Source: Bryum argenteum (taxonomy: Eukaryota > Streptophyta > Bryopsida > Bryales > Bryaceae). Taken from it: 64,000 bases of DNA. This document shows, piece by piece, positions 52,095 to 64,000 of the stretch. Numbering within the stretch: position 1 is the stretch's first letter; every line of letters begins with the position of its first letter. The position numbers were made by a program, and so were the translations under genes. The notes below the pieces were generated by a model. The model saw only the letters and a list, made by a program, of their open reading frames with translations, was not told where the DNA came from and searched no databases. Location of the stretch: positions 26,006,364 to 26,070,363 of the forward strand of contig CM073322.1 of the NCBI GenBank assembly GCA_037043015.1, given 5' to 3'.

Positions 52095-52677
52095 CTACCC
52101 TCTCGCGGAGGTAACTCGCAATGATCCCTCTTTAGAGTTTTGTGTTATATCCTCAAATTTAGAAAAAATCACATGATGAGGTTTGTCACCAATAAAAACC
52201 ACCCCTTTTATGACCACGAACCTTTGACTGGAGTCAAATAGATATGATGGCTTCATGTGCGCATTAGTGAGAGGAGTGTTGGCAATAATTATGTTGTCTC
52301 TTCCGAGATCTATTTTTGGCATTATTTTATTGGGTAACGTGACGTTCTATCTCAACTCTTTTAGGTTCTCGAGTTGCTCCATCAGTTGTAATTAGGCATA
52401 AGTGATTGTTGCATTTGAGGATCTATCGTAAAGAACTCGTGCAACTCCATTACTAGCCTTGAGAGTGCTATATGTTTCTATCTCTTTTTTATTAGAAATG
52501 ACGCCGCATAGAATCATGTGGAGCCCGAGCTCCTCTCGAGAGCCAAAAATTTGTTGATCGAAATTGATGAAGTCGTTTGAACTCCCTCACTGAGAATGTT
52601 GCCTTGCTACTTCCAATTAAAAACACTTGGTTGTGAGCAGGATCTGACCCAAACTGGAGGAACGACTCTTGGAGCAA
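52095..52677 (-). pseudogene. Decayed coding region of unknown origin
   Basis: Three minus-strand segments read like protein in succession but in broken frames: 52677-52492 (QESFLQFGSDPAHNQVFLIG, FSVREFKRLHQFRSTNFWLS), about 52540-52395 (GLHMILCGVISNKKEIETYS, SNGVARVLYD) and 52322-52095 (KIDLGRDNIIIANTPLTNAH, RFVVIKGVVFIGDKPHHVIF). Stops and frame changes separate them and there are no splice sites at the breaks. No family recognised. It could be a degraded retroelement, viral insertion or host gene. Confidence 0.35.
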
Positions 52678-54603
52678 TGGAAGTCAAAGGTTACCTCCTC
52701 TCACATTCCTTTCTTTCCTGCCGATTGCTAACAGCGATCCAGAGTTGAGCAAACAATTACACGGATGCCAAGTTCAATCTTTCAATAGTCTGTAATTAAG
52801 TTTCTTTTTGCAATTGTTGGCCCAGTGAGCTTCTTAGGTAACTCAAAAATCTTACGTGTACCCATTGTAATCGTGCATGGAGAAAGTTGATACAAGGACA
52901 GTGAAAGTGGATTCATGAATTCCGAACTGTTATACAATTTGCTATGAATTTTTAGAGACAATCTCATAGGTGTTTCTAAAATGGTGCCATGATTTGCACT
53001 CTGTAATATTTGTCGTGAGTATTACATGTAACTGTTACATGAAGAAGCTATTATGTACCTTCGTGTGAGAAGCCCAGTGCTCCATTACATGTAACGCTCC
53101 AGTTTTGAACACTCTCCCTTAACAGTTTCTTTTCCTGGAAAAAAAAGACGGAGGAGCCCAGTTTGTGCTCGTATTCTTGGTACAATTCTAGGTCATAGAG
53201 GAGGGTACATGTACAGACCGTGTGGCACTTGCAATTTATACTCAATATAACCTCACCCAGTTCAAAATAATAGTAAGGATGCTATCATATGCTGGATATT
53301 TACTACGACATCACCGCATATACATAATTGCTGACACCCATTTTTGAAGAGCCCTTGAAATCACACTCCCCCACCCTTGAAGGCTCCTCAAGCACCAAAA
53401 GTGCATGTGAAATAGTCAATGCACCAGTAGCAAGTAGAATGTCAGATTTAGTCAACTAAACTTAGATTTGGAGGGCCATTTCTTGATGCGCCATAGTAGA
53501 GAGTCACAAGACATTTTTGAAAGGCCCTCAGCATTTCTCATCCACTTATTGCGTGTCACTGGGCGAGTAGGGGTGGAGATGCTCTCAATCTATATCACCT
53601 TCGGTGTCTCACTGGAAGTCTGGAACTTGTTCAGTACGTTTTCCTGAATTTTCCCACTGTGTTTTCCCTCTCCATGTGCTCTTACGTAATGCTCATATTC
53701 ACAGACGTATGTGTAGTGTCTGCTGCTGTTACATTCCTGATGAAATCCAAAATGGTTAAAAGTGGTCAATCATATATCTCCAGAAACCTCGAGTGATCAT
53801 TTCAACTGTACTACATTCTCTTTTACTCTTTGAGTAATTGTGTAATCATCATACTTACACATTAGTACAGAAATGTCAATTGACCTTAGTTAAAAAGTTG
53901 AGAAATTATTCATTGATGAATCTCTCTATGAAATTTTGCGATGATCATGAAACACAGAAGTCGTTGCGATGAACGAATACGCATTACTTCTGTAGGAATG
54001 AGTTAAATCAATACAAAATATCACTACTTGAAATTGATAACAAGAAATTCCAAGACAATGGAACTATCGTACTTTGTATTGAGCATTGTGATATATACTT
54101 CAGCTACAGTAGGTTGTAGGATATGAATAGTCAGAATTTACTAACAATGATTGCACTGGTATTGAGGGTAATTTTTTCTTAAGGGTAGTCTAGTGAATAA
54201 CTACATGTAACTGGCAAGCTTGCCCCAATTCTGTAAAAAGGAATTTTATTCTGCTAGAATTGTGCGCCTCAATTTCCAAGACTGTTGTCTAAAAACCATG
54301 TGATGACCAATCAACTGACGTCGTGCCAGCCGCAACTCCGTCACTCACTGTACACTGCGGTAGAGTCCCTAATTCCCACAGCCTCATGATTCATACAAAG
54401 CACGAAAGCAATAGTGCATCCATGCATTCGATTATAATACTACGATCAATTCCTACTGATCATTGCTAATAAAACATGTGGGCTCCAGTGGTGCAAAGCA
54501 CGCACTGACCACTAATGGCTCTCTCGTATTTCCGGAAACTGACAGTTTTCTAAAGTCGATCGACCATCACTGGCACTGGGTCCGTCGATGCACGACCAGC
54601 GAT
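52678..54603. other. Intergenic DNA, no gene seen
   Basis: AT-rich with scattered short frames. Nothing supportable. Confidence 0.5.
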
Positions 54604-55500
54604 GGAGCGATCGATGACGAGCAAGCAGTACTCCCAGTCTCCGCGTCTCGCCCTTCACCTCGTCCCCGGAGCCCTAATGCGCACTTCCCTCGAACTCAAG
54701 CACGTCTACCCCCGACCCTACTGAGATCTTTACTTCGTCTCAGCCTGGGTTCAATGCAATGCTTGAAGATGCCTACAGTGGCCGTACGAAAGTATCGAAA
54801 GTGTACTTCTCAGTCGTTTAGTACATTGATTGGTTCAATAAAGAAAAAGGAAAAAGGATAGTTTCTGTGTTGATGCGTTTCTGATATAATTTGCACTAAG
54901 TTACAGTTCGGTAGGGAGTCTCGGAACGAAGTGATCGAACACTCAGATGGAAACACTGACTTTGCTATTTATAATGCCACCGCCACATGAGACCGTACCA
55001 CCTGAGTACCAATGTGTACTTCTTCGTACCCAATTGAACGATTGAGTGATCGATAACGAGAAAGTATTATCACTAGTCTCCGCGTCTCGCCCTTCACTTT
55101 GTCCATGGAGCCCTAATGCGCACTTACCTCAAAGACAACCACGTTATCCTACTTAGATCTTTACTTAGTCAGCCTCGATTCAATGCAATGCTTGAAGATG
55201 CCTACAGTTGCCGAGTGAAGATTTTTCTCCATTGATGCGCTTCTGAAATAATTTGCACTGTGGTTCGGTCTGATGTCTCAGAATGTTCACACTGATAGGT
55301 GCACTAAATTTAATCAGAATTGATAGAACTTTGATCGAACGTTTTGAAGACGTGATTTGTCACTAAAGTGGTTTTGCTGATGTCTAGTAACCAAAATCTG
55401 CAGGTGCCAGTAATTCATGATGAAATTTGTCATTGCAAATGATGTCGACAAATGCTATTAATAGTGCCACCGCCACCGCCACATGGAGACCGTACCTATG
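54604..55500. repeat. Direct duplication of about 420 bp
   Basis: Copy 1 (54604 to about 55010) and copy 2 (55043 to about 55500) share GTCTCCGCGTCTCGCCCTTC, GAGCCCTAATGCGCACTT, CAATGCAATGCTTGAAGATG, AATAATTTGCACT (ATAATTTGCACT in copy 1) and GTGCCACCGCCAC..ATG(G)AGACCGTACC in the same order with indels. The 132-codon frame at 54463-54861 in copy 1 is not preserved in copy 2, so it is probably not coding. Confidence 0.75.
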
Positions 55501-56136
55501 AATATGTATGAAGTACCATGGTGAAGTGTCACGCCCCTGAAGAATGTAGTAAACGTGCTGACTGCACATTTGGCCTCTTCCTTAAAACTATTTGGTGGCA
55601 TAAAGTATGATGGATGTGTCTGAAGGTTACGAATCTTAGAGAAAGAATGGATGTGATCGCCCAATCTGGTGATAGTCAACTTCTTCGCTGATGTCGAAAC
55701 AATAACAGAATCCGGTTCAAGTGAAGATCGCAAATTCCAACATAGTTTGATTCCCTAGAAAAGAGAAGGTCCCCTGAGAAACTGTTCACGGTTTGGTAAC
55801 GACAGAATGAATCAATATTAGGCAATGGTTCTACACTTTATATAATGTGGAGATGCAAGTGAACTCAGCTATTTGGCTGTCATTCACTTAAATTGATACA
55901 TAACATCTAAACATGTGCTCCGCCGCCTCAACTCTATCAAAAATACTTGAGGCCAGTTTCGCTAAATGACACCATCAGCTGTGGCCGCTCATGTATATCG
56001 ACAATACAGTAGACACGAGCATCGATAGGTTCGTCGAGCTCTGACAACTTTTATGGTGCTACAAGTTTTTCTTTTTATACATTTGAACCACAGCTTTAAG
56101 CTATGGACAATCGTTTCTAGGTCGGTCAACAAAACT
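55501..56136. other. 3' flank of the first nitrate transporter gene
   Basis: AT-rich, no gene seen. Expected to hold the 3' untranslated region of the minus-strand gene ending at 56137. Confidence 0.45.
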
Positions 56137-58099
56137 TCAGGCCTCGACACCTTCCTTGATGCCGTTCAGGCCGTCGGGCTTGCCGTCCTTGGGAGGACTC
56201 TTGGCTCCTCCCCTACCGCGCTCTCCCTTGGAATTCTCAGCAAACTTCATGCTGGCGTTGTGCAACCCAGCTTCCTGCTCGGCTTCATCGTACTCCGACG
56301 CATAGTAGTCCTCCTCCGACATCTTCGATGCCGGGAAGATCATGCCGCCCCACTGCGGGAACCACACCAGCAGCACCAGCGCCGTCACACATATGATCAT
56401 GATGCCCATGTTCGTAATGCCCACTTCCGCGTGGTACGTCGCCTGCGTGAAGAACACTGTCTGTGTGAGCACGGCGCCCACGTTACCGCCCGCGCCTGTG
56501 AACCCAGAGATTACTCCCAGTGACCGCCGCGACACAAATGGGATCACTCCGAACGTCGCTCCGCATGCCGCTTGCACGAAGAATGAGAACACGATCATCA
56601 CCCCAATCGACGGTCCCAGCGCTGACGTCTTGCCCAATATAATGCAGAACACGCCTCCCAGCGTCTGGATAATCCACAAGGTCCACAGACGCCCGCGCAT
56701 ACCGAACCTGCGCGCGATCAAGTCGGACAAGATTCCTCCCAGAGGACGAGACACGATGTTCATGAAGCCGAAGCTGGAGGCGATGATTCCTGCAGTAGCC
56801 AAGCTCAAACCGAACCGATCGTAGAAGTACTCAGCGATGATGTTGTCGACGGTGAGTTCCACGCCGAAACAGTAGCCGTAGGTGATCATGAAAATCCATG
56901 TTCGGTAGTTCGACACAGCGTTGAAGAACACCTGCAGTTCAGAGATAAGTCAGTTTTACATTCGGCAAGCGAAATCATCGGCATAGAAGCACGCAATTGA
57001 CGACATAATATCGTTGCTAACCTTTTTGAAACTGTCCTTTGCCTTGGTTCCTTGCGCTTGTAGCTGGCTGAAGTTGCCATCCGGCAAATCTTGTCCGAAG
57101 ATCAACACCGTCAACCCAATGCAGGTGTGCATCACTCCAGGCAAGAAAAACGCCAACCTCCATGCAGTGAAACTGGTGGCATTGAAGCTGTACGCATAAA
57201 TTGAGAACTAGAGTCAGCAAATGGCAGAGAAATGGTTAGTTCAGCAACCGAATCAAAAGAGTTTTAGAACGATTGGTACCTGTCTTTGATGAGGTTGTAC
57301 ACCAAAGGCATAATCAATTGAGTTGCACCACCACCCAGGTTACCCCAACCAGCTGCAATTCCGTTCGCTGTTCCCACAATCTTGCTGTTGAACATGGAAC
57401 TCATCCAGTACTGACACGACACGAACGTCGCCAACGAGAATCCAATGAAGAAACGCACGGCGGTGAACCCCGCTGCATCTTGTACCGACGCCATGGAGTA
57501 CACAGCGGGAGATATGATCATCACGAGGAATGCACACCCGTACCGCGGACCGATCATGTCACACACTGACCCCATCAGCAGACGGGACAGAATCGAACCT
57601 GCAGAAATCCAAGCATTGATCAGTCAAAAATCTTATCGTCAATTACGGGGATGAGAAAACTATATCCCGCAATTGAAACATCCAGCTCAGACTTCAGAAT
57701 TCACAGCTTACCGGAGACGGAAGCGATGGCAGCATGTCCAATGTCCTCCTTGTCGAGATTCAAGTTGTCTCGGATGACAGGAATGAGAGGCGGCGCGGCG
57801 AAAGTCGACAAGAAGCAAGTGAAGAAAGAGAACCACGACAAGTGGAAGGTACGCATATGCGGCCTCGCAAGACTGAAGAGTCGAAACGTCTTGGCCTTGT
57901 GCTCAGAGTCCACAGGGAGGGCGAATGGGCGGCCCTTGGCGTCGACGGGTGGCGCAGCAGCATCTGCAGCTTTGGCCTTGTCCGACTGGAACATGGAGAA
58001 TGCCATCACGGACTCCTTCCCCGTGACTCCATGCATGGACACGCCAGGATCACCCTTGGCATTCTTGTTACCCACCCCGGACACCGACTGGTCCGCCAT
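56137..58099 (-). CDS. NRT2: High-affinity nitrate transporter, NRT2 family (copy A)
   Basis: Plasma-membrane proton-coupled nitrate/nitrite porter of the major facilitator superfamily (NNP family), with 12 expected membrane helices. Exons 58099-57712, 57598-57280, 57187-57022 and 56931-56137 total 1668 nt (555 aa plus stop). Family marks: the conserved N-terminal block [20 protein letters not shown] then [13 protein letters not shown], loop motif [27 protein letters not shown], first NNP motif [12 protein letters not shown] (212-223), FFLPGVMH, and second NNP motif [16 protein letters not shown] (432-447). The hydrophilic C-tail has [19 protein letters not shown]. Exons are GC-rich. The start Met precedes the family-typical short cytosolic N-terminus. 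It lies 3.5 kb from a same-strand paralogue, so a tandem duplication. Most plant NRT2s need the partner NAR2/NRT3, which is not in this window. Confidence 0.96.
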
Positions 58100-61000
58100 C
58101 GCAGCTCACTTGCTCACTGATCACTAAACCCAAATGAGCAGCTGAGTGCAGTGAGCGCGAATCGATGAGCCGGTACAGGACCGTGCTCAGGGATTCTGGA
58201 AATGGTCTGGGAATGGAGGACGATGATACGAATACGAAAGGGGTGAGCTAGGTGCTTGTGGGAATGTAAGCCCGGAGGGTGGGCCGGAGCGCTAGGAGTG
58301 GGAGGGACTCCGAACAGTCCGAAGCTCAATGAAATCGGGCAGGCGCAGCGGGGTATTAAAAGGGAACGCTGGGCGTAGGCGGGTGGGTGCGCGGAGAAGA
58401 CGGATCGGTGGCACGGTGAAGGCTGGATTCCGTGTCGCCGCGGTCGTTCCTTTGTGCCTGCAGCCTGCCCCATTTCTTTGGGAATCTGCTTTCTTTAGGG
58501 CTTGCCTTCGCTGCCCGCTGCTACACTCGCTTTCCACACCAGTCCACGGAAGTGTGTCCCACTTCCACCAAGGACTTCATGGAGGATTGGGACATCCTTG
58601 CTGCAATGAGATGCTTCTTGGTGGAATTTTTGAAAGGAAATTGTCATAGTTTCATGACACCTTGAAAATTCTTGCTAACTTAAAATAAATCTCAATGTAT
58701 CATGCTCAACTATGGTGCAAGTTTTAACTTGGAAGTTCCGTTGTGAAGTTAATTGTGCGAGCAATTTGTGTGCAATTGTGCATGGGCAAAGTAAGTAGAA
58801 GGTTGGACTCACTTTAATCATCATTGTTGGACCCTTCTAAAAAAATTACAGAGTTCTAAAAAATGAACTCATAGGTGTTACAATAATGGCAGTGTCTAGT
58901 ACATTCACAAAGAGCACATTCAAAATTCACTTTCGTAGTCCTCATAGAGCTACTTTAGACAAAAGTTAAGAATTGGGACAAAACATACGTACTTGTTTGA
59001 TAGTGTGTTCAATGAGATGGGAAGTCCTTGCCATTATAACCAAAATGACCTCTTGCTTATGGTTGGTGGTCAAAGTGCATGAGTACACATTAGATGTTGA
59101 TCTTCTCAAATATTTATTCTTCTCAAGTATTCAAGTGTGAGGTGTTCCTCTTTTTTCTTGCTTACTTCTACCTTTTAGATATTGCTTATAAATTAATATG
59201 CTTATATTGAACAAAACTTTCTTTTAGAGTGGATATACATGTTCTCTCATTACAAATAAAAAAAAATAGTAGTGAAATATATGGAACTAGCAAAGGAAAC
59301 ACCAAAAACGGTCTAGAGATGCATATAGAAGTATTTAACTTATATGTTACAATTTTCAAATAATGTAAGAAGTTGCTAGCTAATGGAAAAAGTTTTCTAC
59401 AACCCGAAGGGCATCAGTGACAAGGGTGGCACTTGGTCCCGGCAATAGCACCAGGCGGAAAGGTAGGGTGGCAAGACCGAGAGTGCTTCCCATTTGTCTC
59501 CCTCTACACCACTCTAGGCTCGGTCTCAACAAAGAGACCTCCTTTGACAGGATTTTGGCAATTTTGCTCACTATAATAGTATGAGAACAAGCTCAAGAAA
59601 GAATTATGGGTTCTTTTTAGGTAGAAAATCGGAGGAAGGTGAATCACACATAGGCACATTATATTGGAGGCTCACTACAAACCGGCTTGCAATGGCTGCA
59701 TGAGACGAAAAACAGTTTCGGCAATTACAGTTTTGGCCCTCCGAAGCTCCCTTCGCTTCCCATCTAGAGGGCACCTGAATCATTTACGATAAGGGATGCC
59801 CTAAGAGAGGAAACAAAAAAATGAAGGTCAACCATCCCCGAGACGTACGCAGACCGTACAACAATCAAAGTGTGGTGGAGACGCTCCACTTGTGATCGTG
59901 TGACCACAGAACTCCAGTTTTTCAGGAACCATTTGACCTTTTTCTGTCACTTTTTGCTTTCTCAACATGCCTGTGGCCACAAGCAGCTCCACCTACTTCC
60001 AAGCTTCCAGCATCTCTCCCCTCGGCAGCATCTCCTGTCGGTATGCCGCATTCCAACAACAACAACAAGTCTCCGTTGGGTCCCAGCGTTCGAAGTGTCA
60101 TTATATTAGGGCATCCCACGAAATAAAAAGTAATTTTACGGTGCCCTAAATTTGTAAATGAGGTCACAGGAATCTTACTCAGTCCCTTTGTTGCATCTCA
60201 GGCCTGCTTTTTGGTCCACCAGAGCACCCACTCCAATGCTGTTCAAAACAGTGCTGTACTTACCACTGTATGTTAGTACTTTTTATGTACGAAAGGAGTA
60301 CCCGTTTTTACTTGTAAGAATATAAAATCTCTTCCACTGGGACCCAAACAACATAATATCTTAGTTATTTCATGCAATAATTCCTTCGTGAAATGATTTT
60401 TGGTGATTCGGTTCAGTCATTCCTGGAGATTGTACTCGATCCAACTTGAGAACGTGGCGATGCAAGAATTTGTCTCTTTGTGTGAGTTGTCTCAATTGTT
60501 GTTACTTATCCAATAGTACTCATAGAAAAATCAGAGCTACTTACTGTAATGCGTTGTATCTGTTGGGAATATAGACCCAACTACACGGGATATCATTGAG
60601 AGCAACTTGGTGTCCCTACCTCATGATGACTATTGCATGAAGTAAAGCTAACAATTGATGAGGAGAAAGGAAGTAAACAATCGTAGAGCTTTAAATCTAA
60701 CTTGAACCCAACCAAAATGTTGTGGGCGGACAAATGTTTCATAAGCAATTTTTTGTAAAAGGACGATGAAATATTCCTTGAAATAACTAAATTATGTGTT
60801 AAACGTAGCGAAGACTTATCAATTGTGCTCCAATAGGTGTGGTAGGTGATTGTCACAAAACATTTGCTTTTATATGATGTTTGGTAGGGAGAACTTGATG
60901 CAAACCATGCACATTAATTACGAAGAACATTGTCTAATTTCTCTAGGCACACTTTGAGGTTCACATGTGACAGTGGCAGAAAACGCTATGCCGGCCGGGT

Positions 61001-61591
61001 AGTTAGTATCCCAATGTGAGTGCCCTAGCAGAGAAAACATTTATAATCTGAGATGCAGCGCGTCGACCACCTGCATCTCCACCGCTACTTTCCACTCTCA
61101 ACATGAGATTCCACAACTTTAGCCCACATTCTGGGGTTTACCTCGTGTCTGGTTTCACTACAGTAGCCTTTCCAAGATTCTGCTGAGAAATCATCCGATA
61201 CGTACACCCAGTACATACGATGAGATACGTCGCAGTAGAATCTATCTTTTACTGCCAGTGCAGGTGAGATGTTTCTTTGGTGAATATCCTTGCAATGCGG
61301 CATGCTTGTAAATGCAACCACTGTGAAGAACTGTAAGCTTCCAATTGATGTCATCTTTGATATTACATTGATTGAAAAGAATCGCAAGTAATCCACACCA
61401 TTTCACCCACAAAAAGTGACACAGAAAAATCTATAGTACCTCCACTCTACAAGACCATACCGGATGCAGTCACCCGGTTATTTAGTACCTACACCTTTGA
61501 CAAATGATAGGGGTGTAAGACCTTTTCCCCCAGTATTGAAGACGAATGACAAATGCTAACCAGCAGAACACTAATGTACAATTCCAACTGT
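58100..61591. other. Intergenic DNA between the NRT2 copies
   Basis: 58100-58560 is GC-rich and probably the promoter and leader of copy A (no clear TATA box). The rest is AT-rich. Frames at 59380-59571, 59870-60167 and 61085-61396 (-, 103 codons) have no family resemblance or splice support. The 3' untranslated region of copy B presumably lies just below 61592. Confidence 0.45.
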
Positions 61592-63395
61592 TTAGGCAAT
61601 GTCATTTGTCTTTATGGGCTCCGGCTCTGCCTTCGATCCCCTGCCACGCTCTCCCTTCGAATTCTCTGCGAACTTCAAGCTGGGCATGTGCAGTCCGTCC
61701 TTCTGCTCGGCTTCATCGTACTCCGACGCATAGTAGTCCTCCTCCGACATCTTCGACGACGGGAAGATCATGCCGCCCCACTGCGGGAACCACACCAGCA
61801 GCACCAGCGCCGTCACACATATGATCATGATGCCCATGTTCTCGATGCCCACTTCCGTGTGGTACGTCGCCTTCGTGAAGAACACCGTCTGTGTGAGCAC
61901 GGCACCCACGTTGCCGCCCGCGCCTGTGAACCCGGAGATCACTCCCAGTGATCGCCGTGACACGAATGGGATCACTCCGAACGTCGCTCCGCATGCCGCT
62001 TGCACGAAGAATGAGAACACGATCATCACCGCGATCGCAGGTCCCAACGCCGCGGTCTTGCCCAGTACAATGCAGAACACGCCTCCCAATGTCTGGATGA
62101 TCCACAAGTTCCACAGACGTCCGCGCATCCCGAACCTGTGCGCGATCAAGTCGGACACTATTCCTCCCAGGGGACGAGACACGATGTTCATGAAGCCGAA
62201 GCTGGAGGCGATGATTCCTGCAGTTGCCAAGCTCAAACCGAACCGATCGTAGAAGTACTCAGCGATGATGTTGTCGACGGTGAGTTCCACGCCAAAGCAG
62301 TAGCCGTAGGTGATCATGAAAATCCATGTTCTGTAGTTCGTGACTCCGTTGATGAACACCTGAAAATTGACAATCACACAGATGAGATTTGAGAGAGAAA
62401 CAGTAACTATGACATTGTTGTTCCAGATTGTATACTAACCTTTCTGAAGCTGTCCTTTGGTTTGGCTCCTTGTGCTTTAAGCTCGCCGAAGTTGCCATCG
62501 GGCAGATCTTGTCCGAAAATCAACACCATCAACCCAATGCAGGTGTGCATCACTCCAGGCAAGAAAAACGCCAACCTCCATGCCGTGAACTTCGTAGCGC
62601 CAAAGCTGTCCTTGATCAAATTGTACACCAAAGGCATGATCATTTGAGTTGCACCACCACCCAGGTTACCCCAACCAGCTGAAATTCCGTTCGCTGTTCC
62701 CACAATCTTGCTGTTGAACATGGAACTCATCCAGTACTGACACGACACGAACGTCGCCAACGAGAATCCGACGAAGAACCGCACCGCGATGAAGCCGTGA
62801 ATGTCTTCCACGATCGCCATGGAGTACACAGCGGGGGAAATGATCATCACGAGGAATGCGCATCCGTAACGAGGACCGATCATGTCGCACACCGTTCCCA
62901 TCAATAGACGAGAGAGAATCGAACCTGCACAAATCCAAGCACCGATCAGCCGAAACTCAGATACCATCAACCACTCGAAAGAAAAAAAACACACATTCAG
63001 ATTGCTAGATTCATACCAGAGACTGAGGCAACGGCAGCATTTCCAATGTCCTCCTTGGTGAGATTCAAATTATCTCGGATGACAGGAATGAGAGGCGGGG
63101 CAGCGAAAGTTGACAGGAAGCAAGTGAAGAAAGAGAACCACGACAAGTGGAAGCTCCGCATGTGGGGTCTAGCGACACTGTAAAGACGAATAGTCTTGGC
63201 CTTGTGCTCAGAGTCCACAGGAAGCGAGAACGTCCGGCCTCGAGCATCGACGGGCTCATCACCGAGCTTCTTCTTGTCGGACTGGTACGTGGAGAATGCG
63301 TACACGGGCTCCTTTCCAGTGACGCCATGCATGGAGACGCCGGGATCACCCTTGGCATTCTTGTCACCAACACCAGAAACCGACAGATCCGCCAT
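61592..63395 (-). CDS. NRT2: High-affinity nitrate transporter, NRT2 family (copy B)
   Basis: Paralogue of the gene at 56137-58099 with the same predicted role, nitrate/proton symport across the plasma membrane. Exons 63395-63017, 62924-62440 and 62359-61592 total 1632 nt (543 aa plus stop). First NNP motif [12 protein letters not shown] is at 209-220 and second [16 protein letters not shown] at 429-444, with DMIGPRYG and FVSCQYW as in copy A. The middle exon is continuous where copy A carries an extra intron after the residues NLIKD. The proteins are very similar through the membrane core and differ mainly in the N-terminal loop ([19 protein letters not shown]) and the C-terminal tail ([14 protein letters not shown]). 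The start Met sits in the same MAD..VSGVG context as copy A. Confidence 0.96.
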
Positions 63396-64000
63396 CGCTA
63401 CTCACTCTCTCACACCTTACACTTTCCCAACGACTTATTTCTGATCTGACATTCACTGCCCTGATCCAGCGCAGCGCTGCAGGGAAATGGCACGACGATG
63501 GGAGAATATAAGGCGACGGGAGGCGCGCAGGCGGATGTTGAGGCGTGGACCCGCGGGGCCCGGGTCGCCGCGGTCTGGCCACTCACGCCCCTCCCAACAC
63601 TATGGGAATCTGCAGTGCAGCATTCTCTCGTGTGCATGCTTGCTTGGATTGTTGAAGCTCCTGCTTTTGCGGTCCACTTGATTCTTGTTTGCTAGCTAGA
63701 TTACAGCCAGGCTGCTCTGCTCTGTGTGGCTTTGTTTAGTCGGCAGTGAGGAAGAGCGCATTTCGTGCTGGATTCCTTCGCCAGTGGGTGCTTCCCTGAG
63801 TCGAAAGCCGCTTCCCACCACCCTGAACTCCTGGAGCTCCTCTCATGTGGAGATTCCTTCACATTTTGTAGCCGCTATTTTAGTTCGTGTGCATGAACGT
63901 CTCTCTGATCCGCAGTTATCGCTGATCGGTTGGAATGTTCAAACATTCTGAGAGGCAAGTTGAATCTGCTTGGGATACACAATTACCGTATTCATGTCTC
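63396..64000. promoter_or_regulatory. Upstream region of NRT2 copy B
   Basis: GC-rich between about 63460 and 63600, then mixed. Read on the minus strand there is a weak TATA-like CTTATATTC near 63503-63511, about 110 bp upstream of the ATG, and a GC palindrome CAGCGCAGCGCTG around 63466-63478. Both are by-eye matches only. No other gene seen up to the window end. Confidence 0.35.

Noticed and set aside
54463..54861. 132-codon plus-strand open frame
   Set aside because: Lies in a duplicated segment whose second copy does not keep the frame, and has a low-complexity Ser/Pro/Arg composition.
56342..56824. 160-codon plus-strand frame, repeated in the other NRT2 copy at 61770-62252
   Set aside because: Conserved only because it is antisense to the conserved NRT2 coding exon, so not an independent gene.
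61085..61396. 103-codon minus-strand frame downstream of NRT2 copy B
   Set aside because: Not similar to any nitrate-transport component I know, including NAR2, and without splice or start support.

Overview
This window reads as nuclear DNA of a green plant. The evidence is spliced genes with GT-AG introns of mostly about 80-150 bp, plant-specific families (a two-LOV phototropin, a DUF707 protein, a CCD1-type carotenoid dioxygenase, NRT2 nitrate transporters, a protein with a transit-peptide-like N-terminus) and a large load of DNA-transposon debris in AT-rich intergenic DNA. I infer a streptophyte, probably a non-seed land plant or close algal relative, but the sequence alone does not name the species. 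There are no operons, CRISPR arrays or rRNA, and I recognised no tRNA.

Layout. 1-6150: AT-rich DNA with a TTAA-bounded repeat (175-533) and a 217-bp TA-flanked MITE (4093-4309) that sits in one copy of a small tandem duplication whose other copy is its empty site. 6151-10880 (+): phototropin, 17 coding exons, 1007 aa. 12525-16568 (-): DUF707 gene, 14 coding exons, 424 aa, convergent with the phototropin. 17-22 kb: minisatellites, a 180-bp coding-like tandem repeat and two TTAA elements. 23317-27848 (-): CCD1-like dioxygenase, 14 exons including a 15-nt microexon, 556 aa. 28-41 kb: gene-poor, built of nested copies of several TTAA-bounded repeat families, one pogo-like MITE and tandem duplications. 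41126-46205: a 5.08-kb TA-flanked transposon with CACTA...TAGTG inverted termini, a DDE transposase and fragments that look captured from host genes, including a copper-chaperone-for-SOD exon. 47-49 kb: more repeats. 49923-51090 (+): five-exon gene for an unrecognised, probably plastid-targeted 236-aa protein. 52-55 kb: decayed coding sequence and a duplicated segment. 56137-58099 (-) and 61592-63395 (-): two tandem NRT2-type nitrate transporters (555 and 543 aa) that differ by one intron.

I reconstructed exons by hand from splice sites, reading-phase agreement and family similarity. In all six main genes the exon lengths sum to a multiple of three with a terminal stop. The genes form no single pathway. 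They cover blue-light sensing, a Golgi/endomembrane-type DUF707 function, apocarotenoid production, nitrate uptake and one plastid unknown. The most unusual content is the mobile DNA: TTAA-bounded piggyBac-like non-autonomous families in a plant genome, and a gene-fragment-carrying TA element whose termini imitate CACTA transposons.
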